Counted from the stretch's first letter, positions 25,619 through 35,208 are shown. The stretch: 64,000 nt of DNA from Paenibacillus sp. FSL H8-0548 (GCF_038630985.1 NZ_CP152049.1:6997501-7061500), one strand, 5' to 3'. Translations and numbers: made by a program. The notes: generated by a model not told the origin, from the letters alone.

Positions 25619-26932
25619 TTATTTTTTCACGATATCCTGTACCGCTTTGTCAAATTTCTCAAGCAGCTGGTCACTCGTGATTTGCTTGCCAAGATACTCT
25701 TGCATTGCAGCGCCCCATTGCTGCGTAATGCCGTCTGGGAAGCGATCCCAGTTCCAGCTTTTCACTTGCTCAGGGTTCGCATTGGCGTAGATTGCGAAAT
25801 CGCCGCCGATTTTGCCTACTGCCTCTGGGTTTGGCTCGATGGAGGACAGTGCAGGTACAAATTTAAAATCAGTCGCAATATATTTTTTGCCCGTTTCCGA
25901 AGTAACCATCCAGTTCAAGAATGCTTTAGCCTCTTCTACTTGATCCGATTTGCTGTTCACGATCCAGTTGTTCGGTACGCCTGTAAATACACTCGGCTTA
26001 TCTAGAAGCGGCACCGCCATCATCCCTAGATTAAGTGCTGGATCGATTTCGTCGATCATCCCTTGAATCCAGTTGCCATGCTGAATCATCGCGTATTTGC
26101 CTGATGCAAATTCAGCTACCTGCGTATTGTAATCCGTTGTAAGAGCATTGTCTTGACCATTAGCGAACATAATGTCCACAAGGCGAATCCACTGCTTCAT
26201 AGTCGGATCATCCTTCAGCTTCACTTTATCCGCCTTCACATCTTCGATGAAAGCAGCTGGGTCTGCTTGGTTAGCAAAGGCAATGTTGAGCGTATGAATA
26301 CCCATCGACCACCACTCCGAAGTCAGTGCGAACGGAATGATGCCAGCGTCCTTCAGCTTCTTAGCCGCAGCCTCAAGCTCATCCAGCGTTTGCGGCAGCT
26401 CTGTAATGCCCGCTTTTGCGAATAAATCTTTGTTATACGTAAAGCCGTAAGCCTCAAGGTTCATCGGCATGCCAAGCAGCTTGCCATCACGCGTAATTTG
26501 CGCTTTAGACGCATCTACCAGATCCTTCGCCCACGCTTCACCTGACAGATCAACAGCACGGTCGACGTACGGATCGAAGCCTGACCAACCGCTGGAGTTG
26601 AAGATTTCCGGCTCTTCGCCAGCCGCCAGCTCCGCTTTCAGCAAGGCGCTGTAATCCTCGCCGCCGCCATGCGTTTCAATATCTACTTTTACACCTGTTT
26701 CCTTCTCATATTCTGTCGCCATTTTCGCAAGCGCATCTGCGATCTCTACTTTGAACTGAAACACTTTAATCGTAACGTCCTTCTTAGGTGCTGCCGTTGC
26801 TTCCGTTTTACCTGTATCGTTAGTATTCTTCGGTGCGTTTGTAGCCGCTCCACCATTATTGTTGCTGCCACAAGCACTTGCCAGAAAGATAAGCATAATA
26901 GCAGACAGCATAACCGCGATTAATTTTTTCAT
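25619..26932 (-). CDS. Sugar ABC importer, substrate-binding lipoprotein (family 1)
   Basis: A 437-residue lipoprotein that captures a sugar for the two permeases encoded upstream. The signal peptide ends in FLASACGS with the lipidated Cys at about 21, followed by a Gly/Asn/Thr linker. The mature chain has KMATEYEKETGVKVDIETHG, WSMGIHTLNIAF and the C-terminal PNNWIVNSKSDQVEEAKAFL typical of the family. Start: ATG 26932 with GGGGGGT upstream. It is the last gene of a permease-permease-binding protein set with a 143-bp gap before it that contains a LacI/CcpA-like palindrome, so it may have its own control. Confidence 0.93.
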   Translation of the reverse strand: MKKLIAVMLSAIMLIFLASACGSNNNGGAATNAPKNTNDTGKTEATAAPKKDVTIKVFQFKVEIADALAKMATEYEKETGVKVDIETHGGGEDYSALLKAELAAGEEPEIFNSSGWSGFDPYVDRAVDLSGEAWAKDLVDASKAQITRDGKLLGMPMNLEAYGFTYNKDLFAKAGITELPQTLDELEAAAKKLKDAGIIPFALTSEWWSMGIHTLNIAFANQADPAAFIEDVKADKVKLKDDPTMKQWIRLVDIMFANGQDNALTTDYNTQVAEFASGKYAMIQHGNWIQGMIDEIDPALNLGMMAVPLLDKPSVFTGVPNNWIVNSKSDQVEEAKAFLNWMVTSETGKKYIATDFKFVPALSSIEPNPEAVGKIGGDFAIYANANPEQVKSWNWDRFPDGITQQWGAAMQEYLGKQITSDQLLEKFDKAVQDIVKK

Positions 26933-26965
26933 TTTTATGACCCCCCGCAATTTTTTATCATTTTT

Positions 26966-26978
26966 TGTAACGCTTACA
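26966..26978. promoter_or_regulatory. Palindromic LacI/CcpA-like operator (cre-like)
   Basis: TGTAACGCTTACA is a perfect 13-bp palindrome around a central base, close to the catabolite-responsive element TGWAARCGYTWNCW though one base short. It lies 34 bp before the binding-protein start. Confidence 0.45.
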
Positions 26979-27075
26979 ACGTTAGTATAAGTGTGCAACA
27001 ACGTAGCACAACACCGAATATATTGTACAAATAGGTGTAATATGTTGATAACTTCCAGATATACACGCTGCATGC

Positions 27076-27909
27076 TTACCCTTTTACTGAACCAGCCGTA
27101 ATGCCTTCAATAATATGCTTTTGCAAAAATAAGAAAAACATGATGACCGGAATCGTACTTAAGGTGAGCGCGGCCATTGCAAGATCCCACTTGCGCAAAT
27201 ATTGGCCAAAAAACTTTTGCACCGCCAGTGGAATAGTAGTCAGATTATCGTTAACAACGAGCACCGGCAGCAAATAATCATTCCAAATCCACAGCACGTT
27301 CAAAATAATAACGGTAACGGTAATCGGCTTCAAGAGCGGAAATACGATCCGCCAAAACACCCCATAAGGAGAGCACCCGTCTACTACTGCAGCCTCCTCC
27401 ACTTCAAGAGGCACCGACTTAATAAAGCCATGATACAAAAACATCGACAACGAAATACCGAAGCCCATATAACAAATAACGATACCATACAAATGTCCGC
27501 GAAGCTCGAACAGCGAAGTAATTCGCATCAAGGGCAGCATGACCGACTGAAATGGAATAATCATAGCCGCAATGAGTACCGTGAGCAGCAAATTATTGAA
27601 CACTGTCGGGCGGCGGACCAAGCGATATGCCATCATCGAGCTAATGACTACCAGCATCGTCACGCTGATCGAGGTAATTAGGAATGAATTGAGAAATACA
27701 GTTGGAAAATCAATGGCGACCCATGCTCGCTTAAAGTTATCGAAGCCAAGCTTCTCTGGCAATGACGCCGCATTCAGCAAAATATATTTGAGCTCTTTAA
27801 ACGAGTTGACGATGAGAAAATAAAAGGGTGCCAAAAAAACGAGAGCTGCTGCAATACCAACGAGCTCCAGCAGCAAGAGTAGAGGCGTATATCGCTGTTT
27901 GCTATCCAT
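27076..27909 (-). CDS. Carbohydrate ABC importer permease (MalG-like)
   Basis: A 277-residue inner-membrane permease with six helices. The ATPase-coupling loop reads EEAAVVDGCSPYGVFWRIVFPLLKP in two parts, the conserved EAA motif. Start: ATG 27909, whose first bases overlap the stop of the upstream permease (TAATG), and which has GAAGGAGGTGG before it, so the two are translationally coupled. The upstream 11 open codons are part of the other gene. No ATPase is encoded; a shared MsmX-type ATPase elsewhere is likely. Confidence 0.93.
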   Translation of the reverse strand: MDSKQRYTPLLLLLELVGIAAALVFLAPFYFLIVNSFKELKYILLNAASLPEKLGFDNFKRAWVAIDFPTVFLNSFLITSISVTMLVVISSMMAYRLVRRPTVFNNLLLTVLIAAMIIPFQSVMLPLMRITSLFELRGHLYGIVICYMGFGISLSMFLYHGFIKSVPLEVEEAAVVDGCSPYGVFWRIVFPLLKPITVTVIILNVLWIWNDYLLPVLVVNDNLTTIPLAVQKFFGQYLRKWDLAMAALTLSTIPVIMFFLFLQKHIIEGITAGSVKG

Positions 27910-28799
27910 TACGCCTCCACCTCCTTCTTCTTCGTAATCCAAACCTGGGTCACCGTAATGAGCGCAACAGCGAAGAAGAAGATCATCGCTTTCGCTGTAC
28001 CGAGACCATAGCGGTTGTTGACAAGCCCCTCCCGATAAACATTAAGTGCTATCGATTCCGTCGCATTGCCCGGTCCACCCGCCGTTAGAGACAAGTTAAG
28101 ATCAAACATTCGAAATGAATTTGACGTCGTTAGAAATAAACAAATTGTTATGGCTGGCATAATGAGCGGTACAGTAACCGAACGCAGCATTTGCAGAGCG
28201 CCTGCCCCATCGATTCGTGCTGCCTCGATTAAATCCTTCGGCACACTAATCATCGCCGCAATATAAATAATCATCATATAGCCAGCGGTCTGCCATACAA
28301 AAACGATGACAATTCCCCAGAAGGCTGTATCCGGAGTTCCCAGCCACTGTAGATTAAAAAATCTGATACCCGTTGCCTCTCCAATCGCTCGGAAGCCCCT
28401 TACAAAAATGAAATACCAGATGTAGCCAAGCAGCAAGCCGCCAATGACGTTAGGCAGGAAGAACACCGTCCGCAAAATATTGCGGCTCTTCAGATTTCGC
28501 GTCAGCAGCAGCGACAGTAGAAATGCGATGACATTCGTGACGACAACAGCAGCAGCCGTAAACTTCGTCGTGAACCAAAACGCATTCCAAAATCGCTCAT
28601 CATCAGTAAAAATTCTTATTATATTTTTCATTCCGATCCATTTAGCGTTTCCTAAGTCTAGTCCGTTCCATTCCGTAAACGTGTAATAAAAGCCCATCAT
28701 GAACGGAGCCAGCACAATTAGCGTAAATGCAATTAATCCTGGGCCTACAAACACCGTTTGCTGGACCCATTCGTTCCATTTTATTTTTTTGGACATCAT
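27909..28799 (-). CDS. Carbohydrate ABC importer permease (MalF-like)
   Basis: A 296-residue permease with six predicted helices and the EAA loop EAARIDGAGALQMLRSVTVPL. It pairs with the following MalG-like protein. Start: ATG (or the next ATG) at 28799 after AAGGGGGA. The open frame reaches 41 codons further but that part lies in the divergent promoter region. It is the first gene of the operon, divergent from a histidine kinase that probably controls it. Confidence 0.93.
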   Translation of the reverse strand: MMSKKIKWNEWVQQTVFVGPGLIAFTLIVLAPFMMGFYYTFTEWNGLDLGNAKWIGMKNIIRIFTDDERFWNAFWFTTKFTAAAVVVTNVIAFLLSLLLTRNLKSRNILRTVFFLPNVIGGLLLGYIWYFIFVRGFRAIGEATGIRFFNLQWLGTPDTAFWGIVIVFVWQTAGYMMIIYIAAMISVPKDLIEAARIDGAGALQMLRSVTVPLIMPAITICLFLTTSNSFRMFDLNLSLTAGGPGNATESIALNVYREGLVNNRYGLGTAKAMIFFFAVALITVTQVWITKKKEVEA

Positions 28800-28910
28800 T
28801 CTCGTCCCCCTTCTCTTTCCCTCTGCCGGAATAAATCTATTACTAATCACAGTATAGAACCGAGCCCGCCAATGAACCACTGAGAATGATGATAAGGTAG
28901 GTGGACTATA

Positions 28911-30839
28911 TTGACCATCCACAGCAGGATCGGTTACTGTGTATGCATGAGAGATATGAACAGAAAGCGGGCGAGTGCAGCTATGAATGGAGTTAAGCCA
29001 TTTAATACGATTCGAAAAAAACTGATGCTCCTGCTGCTCGCAGCAACGATTTTGCCCATCGCGACCTCCATGATTATCTCCTATAATGCGACAACCAAAT
29101 CGATCACAGAGGAAGCCATTGCCAAAAATAATCGACTGCTTTCCCTAGGCAAAACCAATATTATGAACTACATGAACAACATTAATCAGAAATCACTCGC
29201 TGTCTATAACGCGATGAACGTACCGCGCTCCTTGTATTATATTTTGGAGCACAGTATGGAGGATGAGGTATTTCCGAACGATATTACCGACGTCATCCGC
29301 AATCGCAATCTACTGAAGGACCACCTGTACAACATCTATCAAAGCGTCAGCGAATTCCATAAAGTACGATTGTATGTCGTGAACCAAAACGCAACCTATC
29401 TACTCTGGAATGACGACATCAAGGTCGGACAAAATGTGGAGGAAATACCAGAAACTCTCAAGAAGGCCTATATTGAGCCTACGCATAAAAGCCATAATTA
29501 CGGACTCGTCAATCTTAAATCATCCGCGAGCGAGGAGCTTGTATTCACGCTGCATCGCCCGATATTTCGTGCGCCAAGCGACGAGCTGCTCGCCGAGCTG
29601 TCCATCGATGTCAAGCTGCTTGTACTGGAGGACTTAAATCGTCAGCTCTATGACAGCGGTGAGGAAAGCTTCTATATTGTCGATGCCGAGGGACAAATTG
29701 TGCTATCCTCAAACAAAGCTGAGATTGGCACAGAAGCTGCGCAAAGCTGGCTCGGTTCTATTGTAGAATCCGGTCAGGACAGCGGGCATTTCGATTGGAA
29801 GGCGGGAGCGTTCGACGGGATGATTTTTTATGATCGAATTAAAACGCCATATATGGACTGGTATTTAATTAAGCAAACGCCTTATAAGCATCTCTTTAGC
29901 GCTGCGGATCGAATTGCCCGGATTAATACAGCCGTCGGAATTGTGTTTCTTGCTATCGTGGTGCTCGCGACATTATTCATTTCCATCCGATTTACGAAGC
30001 CACTGCTGCGCTTGATCGGGTACGTGAACAAAATTGAAACGGGTAATTTGAACGTATCGATCGACATTCACAGCAATGACGAAATCGGCCTGCTCGCCAG
30101 ACGCTTCCGCTCGATGATGCAGACGATTAACAATTTGATTTTGACAGAATATCGGCTCGAGATTGCCAACAAGACCAATGAGCTGAAGGCGCTGCAAGCG
30201 CAGGTAAATCCTCACTTTTTGTATAATGCGCTGCAGTCGATCGGAACAGTTTCACTACAGCACGGTGATACGAAGGCTTATTCACTCATTACCTCCCTTG
30301 GCAAAATGATGCGCTATCACATGAACACGATGGATGCAGTCGTAGAGCTTAGCAGAGAACTCGATTATGTACAGGCCTATCTCGACCTTCAGAAGCAGCG
30401 CTTTGATACTGCTCTGCATATTCAGCTTCATATAGAGGAGCAATCCAGACATATTCTCGTTCCAAAAATGATTCTGCAGCCGCTGCTTGAAAATTTCTTC
30501 AAGCACGGCTTCGTGCAATCGTCCGAGGAGCCCTCGGAGCTGATCATTGCCAGCAAGCTGGATGAAACACAGACATGGCTCACCATTACCATTGCGGATA
30601 ATGGACGCGGCCTGTCTGAAGAGCGCCGGCAGGAAATTTTGCTGAGGCTGGAGCGTGTGACCACGCACGGGGCTCCTCAGACGAGTAAGCAGGAGGAAGG
30701 AGGGATCGGCTTGCACAACGTGCTTTCAAGGCTGCGCCTGCATTTTAACGCAACGGCTTTCATGGAGCTTCAGCATGTGCAGCCGCACGGCTTTTCCGTA
30801 ACGATCCATATTCCGCTGGCAAAGGAGAATGAAGGATGA
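28911..30839 (+). CDS. Sensor histidine kinase, YesM type
   Basis: A 642-residue membrane kinase. A helix at about 33-55 is followed by a large Cache-like outside domain, a second helix at about 340-362 (VGIVFLAIVVLATLFISIRF), a HAMP linker and the His_kinase domain with LQAQVNPHFLYNALQSIG carrying the phosphorylated His. The ATPase domain has MILQPLLENFFKHGF, ITIADNGRGLS and GGIGLHNVLSRL. Start: TTG at 28911 with GGTAGGTGG six bases before it; an internal ATG at about 28956 is a weaker alternative. It overlaps the response regulator by four bases (ATGA) and is divergent from a sugar importer, the likely target. Confidence 0.92.
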   Translation: MTIHSRIGYCVCMRDMNRKRASAAMNGVKPFNTIRKKLMLLLLAATILPIATSMIISYNATTKSITEEAIAKNNRLLSLGKTNIMNYMNNINQKSLAVYNAMNVPRSLYYILEHSMEDEVFPNDITDVIRNRNLLKDHLYNIYQSVSEFHKVRLYVVNQNATYLLWNDDIKVGQNVEEIPETLKKAYIEPTHKSHNYGLVNLKSSASEELVFTLHRPIFRAPSDELLAELSIDVKLLVLEDLNRQLYDSGEESFYIVDAEGQIVLSSNKAEIGTEAAQSWLGSIVESGQDSGHFDWKAGAFDGMIFYDRIKTPYMDWYLIKQTPYKHLFSAADRIARINTAVGIVFLAIVVLATLFISIRFTKPLLRLIGYVNKIETGNLNVSIDIHSNDEIGLLARRFRSMMQTINNLILTEYRLEIANKTNELKALQAQVNPHFLYNALQSIGTVSLQHGDTKAYSLITSLGKMMRYHMNTMDAVVELSRELDYVQAYLDLQKQRFDTALHIQLHIEEQSRHILVPKMILQPLLENFFKHGFVQSSEEPSELIIASKLDETQTWLTITIADNGRGLSEERRQEILLRLERVTTHGAPQTSKQEEGGIGLHNVLSRLRLHFNATAFMELQHVQPHGFSVTIHIPLAKENEG

Positions 30840-32458
30840 AGGCATTAATCATTGACGATGAGAAGCATGTAAGAGAAGCCATTCGCCTGCTTGTACCGTG
30901 GGAACGCTTTGGCATCGATACGCTGCTCGAAGCACAGGACGGTATGTCCGCTACCCATCTCATCCGCACCGAACGACCGGAAATTATTTTTACCGATATG
31001 ATGATGCCGAATATGGATGGCACAGAGCTGCTGCAATGGGTGGCGGAGCATGCGCCTGCTAGTAAAATTATCGTTATCAGCGGACATGATGACTTCAGTC
31101 TCGTGCGCCATGCGGTAAAGTATGGCGGTGTCGATTATATTTTGAAGCCGATTGATGCGGAGCAGCTGGTAGGTGCACTTACGAAAGCGGTCAACTGCTG
31201 GACGACCGAGGAGCAGGAACGCACCCGAAAGCTCCAAATGAATATCGAGCTCAACCAGCTTAAGCCTATCTATTTGGAGCAGTATTTCTCGGCGCTGATC
31301 AACGAGCCAGGCAGCTATCCCAGCTTAGCCGAGACGCTAAGGCAGGAACTTGGCATCACTAAGTCCGTTACACAAGCACGAATCGCCATCGCTAGATTTG
31401 ATCTCACTTCTCCTAGCATTAGAGAGAAGTTTGTATCTGGGCTGGATTTGCTATTGTTTTCTTTGACGAATATTTGTAATGAGTTTCTTAAGGAGACAGA
31501 GCTTGGCTTCGCGCTTCGCCACCGGGGGCAGGAGCATGAGCTGCTGCTGCTGTTCTGGGGAGAGGGCGAGCAGGCGCCTCAGCTGCTTGCAGCCATAAAC
31601 GATGCGATATTTTTGGCGCTGAAGACGCGTCTTCACTTTGGAGTCGGGCGCGCAGAAGCCTTTCCTCTGTCAGCAGCAAGCGCGTATCAGCAAGCAAAGC
31701 TCGCACTGCTTAGGCGTAATTTGCTCGTTCATGATTCGTATTGCCATCTGTTTGATGAAGCCCATTCTACTTCGGAAAATACACTGCTTCTCTTCAGCGA
31801 GCATGAAGAAAGCATACGATTCGCTGTACAAAGCGGCAGCAAGGAGCAAATACGCCGCGCCTTTCAGCCTTGGTTCGATAAGCTTGATCAAAGCGGATAT
31901 ATTTCACTCAAACAGCTATTTCCATGGAGACAGCAATATGAGCTTGCCAAAACGATATGGAAATCCAAAAGCGTTCAAAACCGCAGCAATGGACAGGAAC
32001 GTCCTTCCGAAGAATCGGTATCGCTGCCTGTCGACGAAAATGGATCTTTTGATTACGAGCTGTGGAAGAAAATGATATATGAAGAGGCATGTGACGTTTC
32101 CTCGCAGCTTTCGGAGTCAGACAAAGAGCGCAGTGTGATCGATGACATTGCAAAATATATCGAGCAGCATCCGCAGGAGGAAATTACACTGCAGGATATA
32201 TCGGAGCGCTTTTATTTGAGCAGAGAGTATATCTCGCGGAAATTCAAGCAGGAGACTAACGGGAATCTGTCGGATTTCATTGCTGAGGTTCGTATCAAAC
32301 GCGCGAAGGAGCTGCTGGCGAATAGACAGCTAAAAATTTCACAGGTGGCCGAGCTTGTTGGTTTCCAGGACGAGAAATATTTTAGCCGTGTATTTAAGAA
32401 ACGTACGAGCTGTTCTCCCAATGACTACCGCAAGCAGCATTACGGTGAAAATGAATAG
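30836..32458 (+). CDS. Response regulator with AraC DNA-binding domain, YesN type
   Basis: A 540-residue regulator. The receiver domain (1-125) has acidic pocket LIIDDEKHVREA, phosphoacceptor Asp in FTDMMMPNMDG (about 54), the Ser in IVISGHDDF and Lys in DYILKPIDAEQL. A long central linker is followed by an AraC helix-turn-helix pair at about 435-535 (ISERFYLSREYISRKFKQET and VGFQDEKYFSRVFKKRTSC). The start overlaps the kinase stop as ATGA. Together they form a two-component system that likely induces the adjacent sugar importer. Confidence 0.94.
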   Translation: MKALIIDDEKHVREAIRLLVPWERFGIDTLLEAQDGMSATHLIRTERPEIIFTDMMMPNMDGTELLQWVAEHAPASKIIVISGHDDFSLVRHAVKYGGVDYILKPIDAEQLVGALTKAVNCWTTEEQERTRKLQMNIELNQLKPIYLEQYFSALINEPGSYPSLAETLRQELGITKSVTQARIAIARFDLTSPSIREKFVSGLDLLLFSLTNICNEFLKETELGFALRHRGQEHELLLLFWGEGEQAPQLLAAINDAIFLALKTRLHFGVGRAEAFPLSAASAYQQAKLALLRRNLLVHDSYCHLFDEAHSTSENTLLLFSEHEESIRFAVQSGSKEQIRRAFQPWFDKLDQSGYISLKQLFPWRQQYELAKTIWKSKSVQNRSNGQERPSEESVSLPVDENGSFDYELWKKMIYEEACDVSSQLSESDKERSVIDDIAKYIEQHPQEEITLQDISERFYLSREYISRKFKQETNGNLSDFIAEVRIKRAKELLANRQLKISQVAELVGFQDEKYFSRVFKKRTSCSPNDYRKQHYGENE

Positions 32459-32479
32459 AGCTGCATCGAAAAATGAAAA

Positions 32480-32530
32480 AAGCCCAGCTCTGTGAGAACG
32501 GCGTTAACCGCTCCCGCAAAGCTGGGCTTC
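32480..32530. terminator. Bidirectional terminator after the response regulator gene
   Basis: AAGCCCAGCT and AGCTGGGCTT form a perfect 10-bp stem; A-rich bases on the left give a T run on the minus strand, so it can also end the ydjO-like transcript. Confidence 0.75.
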
Positions 32531-32546
32531 TCGTTGACAAAGGCAC

Positions 32547-32777
32547 CTACGTAATCGGTGTGCCCTTCTTCAACGCCTTCATGTCACTATTAGAGTTATT
32601 GAGGGCTGGCAGCATCTTCTCGCCGCTGACCATTGGTGCATGGCAGATCAAACATGTAGGCACATGCTCAAACGCGAAGTTATCGCGCATCCAACTGTTG
32701 CACCCTTCTGTCTCACATGTCCATACCTTCGTGTTTTCTTCCGGAATTTCTTCAAGCGGTTTTTTACGATTGTACAT
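32547..32777 (-). CDS. YdjO-family small zinc-ribbon protein
   Basis: 76 residues with two Cys pairs, CETEGC and CLIC, that form a zinc ribbon, and the family hallmark WTCETEGCNSWMRDNFAF. The family is typified by Bacillus subtilis YdjO, reported as cold-inducible; its function is not known. Start: ATG after GAAGGAGG. It is a single gene between two terminators. Confidence 0.85.
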   Translation of the reverse strand: MYNRKKPLEEIPEENTKVWTCETEGCNSWMRDNFAFEHVPTCLICHAPMVSGEKMLPALNNSNSDMKALKKGTPIT

Positions 32778-32804
32778 GTTCAGCCTCCTTCGCGATAAAA
32801 AAGG

Positions 32805-32839
32805 AAAAACTGCCTCGAACTTATGAGTAAGGGGCAGTT
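32805..32839 (-). terminator. Terminator of the gene ending at 32929
   Basis: On the minus strand AACTGCC and GGCAGTT pair around a long loop and are followed by TTTCC. A shorter stem than others in the window. Confidence 0.5.
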
Positions 32840-32928
32840 ATCATTTATAAACAGCAGTGTATTTTGAATATTTGCTTCAAACTTGCAATGATTTTATTGT
32901 ACCATATTTCGTCCAATAAAGGCAAATA

Positions 32929-33603
32929 TCAGTTCATATTTTCGCGCCTTTTTTTGAAGGAATCACTATAGTACGCAAATAACTGCTCGACCGGTTTAAA
33001 ATACAGATGCCCATCCTCCCATGGCTGAAAATGCAGATCCATTCTGGAGTCCCCCCAATTTGGAGGCGTCCCCGCTGTACTTAGCTTTCCAGGCAGCACT
33101 GGCTCCTCAACAACAGCGGGAAACTCCTGATAGCCAAAGAGCATGTTCTCATGCATTGCAATGATTTCGTATTTCGGTCCAAGGAAGGCCCGCTCCTCCT
33201 GCAGCTGGTAATGATAATAAATGTAGCTGGCTGCCATTTCCGGCTTCAAGTGCGCCACTCTGCCTACTCGACGCTCAACAGGCTCTTTGCGAAGCCAATG
33301 CTCATAGCTCGCCGGCTCATTGAAATGAAACACATCGATCATCGGAATCCATTTGTGCGAAGCTGCTTGTCCCGGCCAATCCTCTAAATACGAGGCCATC
33401 CTGGGCAAAATTTCCTCTGGCTCAAGCTGTCGATCAACGCTTTCGAAGTAAACATATACGTTGCGCTCCCACTTGAAGCAGCCTGCCGTCATTATTTCAC
33501 CCTGCTCGATTAGCTCATGGACAGCTTGCTCCCGCTTCGCTGCATCGATCGCTTCTTCCTCCATGCCTTCCTTGATGTGCGCACGTGCAATAATTCTAAA
33601 CAT
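32929..33603 (-). CDS. Protein of unknown function
   Basis: 224 residues, soluble, with no signal peptide. It begins like a ferredoxin-fold monooxygenase (MFRIIARAHIKEGMEEEAID), followed by a Trp- and Tyr-rich second half (YHYQLQEERAFLGPKYEIIA, NWGDSRMDLHFQPWEDGHLY). Both halves show the YIYYHYQLQ-like strands of an ABM (antibiotic biosynthesis monooxygenase) repeat, so it may be a two-domain ABM-type protein, but the match is weak. Start: ATG after GCGAGGG. It is a single-gene unit. Confidence 0.75.
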   Translation of the reverse strand: MFRIIARAHIKEGMEEEAIDAAKREQAVHELIEQGEIMTAGCFKWERNVYVYFESVDRQLEPEEILPRMASYLEDWPGQAASHKWIPMIDVFHFNEPASYEHWLRKEPVERRVGRVAHLKPEMAASYIYYHYQLQEERAFLGPKYEIIAMHENMLFGYQEFPAVVEEPVLPGKLSTAGTPPNWGDSRMDLHFQPWEDGHLYFKPVEQLFAYYSDSFKKRRENMN

Positions 33604-33883
33604 ACATTCCCTCGCTTCGGTGATTTGTGCTAACAGGGCGTTGCTTTATCGCTATGTACTCAGCAGTTGAATACTAAGAGCCGCTCATTTCATTTTATGC
33701 AAATCGGTGCTTAATCAGAACCTGAAATATATTATCCATACATCGTTATCATAAGGCAGGGCAAGCTCTGCATTCAATGACTATTTTATAAAAAACTAAT
33801 GCTCACGCTGTGATATTTGAATTGTTGGATATTCTAATGGAGGTAGCCCTATAATAAAGCCCGATCGAAGGAGGATAAGCGAT

Positions 33884-34015
33884 ATGGAAAGCACAAAAGA
33901 GTTTGTTGAGAGACTTAAAGCTACTCAGCACAAAGCCGAGCTCAATAAAAGACGCAATGGCAATGGCAATCCAGCAGAAAGACTCTCCAACAAGCAGCAC
34001 GGCACCAATAAGTAA
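33884..34015 (+). CDS. 43-residue DUF4023-like protein
   Basis: A short gene: MESTKEFVERLKATQHKAEL, then an Asn/Arg-rich stretch and the end ERLSNKQHGTNK. The start and the C-terminal LSNKQH match the small Bacillaceae family DUF4023 as I remember it. Start: ATG eight bases after AAGGAGG, and a strong terminator follows the stop by 12 bases, both supporting a real gene. Confidence 0.75.
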   Translation: MESTKEFVERLKATQHKAELNKRRNGNGNPAERLSNKQHGTNK

Positions 34016-34026
34016 TTAGAACCAAA

Positions 34027-34067
34027 TGCCCCTCTAACCGCGAGTGCTCTAGAGGGGCATTTTTTTA
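34027..34067 (+). terminator. Terminator after the DUF4023-like gene
   Basis: TGCCCCTCTA and TAGAGGGGCA form a perfect 10-bp stem, followed by seven T. Confidence 0.92.
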
Positions 34068-34137
34068 TGAAAAGCAGGAGAGTCCTCTTCCTAGTCGAAT
34101 TTACATAACTTAGTAAATATCGTTAGGAGGAATACGT

Positions 34138-34818
34138 ATGATTACTAAAAAGCTAGCTGTATTCGGCGTCTCGCTTGTATTCTTGCTTGGAAGTGCAGCA
34201 GGAGCGGTAGCAAATTCAAAATTCCAAGAAATAAAAGCAGCTCTGAACCCCGCATTAAACGTAGAGCTTAACGGCGAGCTTTTGGCACCTATGAAAGCAA
34301 TCATTTATGAAGGAACCACGTATTTGCCCGTTCGCAATATAGCATCCATGGCTGCGCTCAGCAGCAAAATCGAATACGATCAGAAAAACAACAAGCTGGT
34401 GCTTGGCAGCAAAAAATCTATAAATGTATCTTCGCCGAGCAGCGAAGGCTTCTATCAGCTAATCATAAACGGCAACTGGCATCCTTCGCTTTTAACAAGA
34501 AATCATTTGCTGTACAGCAATTCCTACATGGGTATTGAGTTTTATTTCGAAAGCGTCGAAGGCAGCTCTCTGGACTCTTATACAGCTTCCGCGCTTAAAG
34601 CGATGGGAGGAAAATCCACTCATCAAGCAGAACTTACATTAGCGAAGCAAAAAGCAAAAGAAATCAGCTATGAAACCCCGGGCTCCGTTGGAAAGCTCGC
34701 TATCGTAAAATATGGATCTGATTATATTACTTTAAATTTTTTCGTCAGCAAGCCTCAGTTTAAAGCTTCAGATTTTGATGAATTCGAAAAAATAAAAACA
34801 AGCTTCAACATCCAATAG
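34138..34818 (+). CDS. Secreted protein with copper-amine-oxidase-N-like stalk domain
   Basis: 226 residues. The signal peptide ends at AGAVANS (about 27). Residues 35-95 (VELNGELLAPMKAIIYEGTT then YLPVRNIASM) form the stalk domain found in many Paenibacillus surface proteins, originally named after copper amine oxidase N-termini; it does not imply amine oxidase activity. The remainder has no recognised family. Start: ATG after TAGGAGGAA. Likely exported; its role is unknown. Confidence 0.85.
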   Translation: MITKKLAVFGVSLVFLLGSAAGAVANSKFQEIKAALNPALNVELNGELLAPMKAIIYEGTTYLPVRNIASMAALSSKIEYDQKNNKLVLGSKKSINVSSPSSEGFYQLIINGNWHPSLLTRNHLLYSNSYMGIEFYFESVEGSSLDSYTASALKAMGGKSTHQAELTLAKQKAKEISYETPGSVGKLAIVKYGSDYITLNFFVSKPQFKASDFDEFEKIKTSFNIQ

Positions 34819-34834
34819 AGGGACAAGCTGGACG

Positions 34835-35161
34835 TTATACCGAATACTCATGGGGATAATATTCAATGCGTGAATCTGCTGCGATCGTCAGACGGTTATG
34901 TTCTGTATCGTATTCGACCGGACCGTCCTTGACGTAATACCATGTTTTTAGCGTAGGCTGATCGTCAAATTCTTGAAAGATAAATACGTTCAGCTCCTGC
35001 TTATGAGCAAGCAGCTCCTTAATCGCCTCGCTCCATGGCACGTCTACTGTAAATATCCAGCCTTCCCCATGCTGAACGAGCGTATAAGGAATATGCTGCT
35101 TATTGGTGTCAATAAACATCCGTCCGCCTACGGCATGCTTTACTTGAAACGTTTTCTTCAT
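34835..35161 (-). CDS. Hypothetical protein
   Basis: 108 residues, acidic and mostly beta-strand by appearance (WIFTVDVPWSEAIKELLAHK, TLKTWYYVKDGPVEYDTEHN). No family is recognised. Start: ATG 35161 eight bases after AAGGAGGG; the eleven codons upstream were rejected because that site sits inside them. It is followed 47 bp upstream by the pirin gene on the same strand and may share its transcript. Confidence 0.7.
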   Translation of the reverse strand: MKKTFQVKHAVGGRMFIDTNKQHIPYTLVQHGEGWIFTVDVPWSEAIKELLAHKQELNVFIFQEFDDQPTLKTWYYVKDGPVEYDTEHNRLTIAADSRIEYYPHEYSV

Positions 35162-35208
35162 CCCGAATCCCTCCTTGAAAGCGTGCATACGCAAGCTTTA
35201 ATTGCAAG

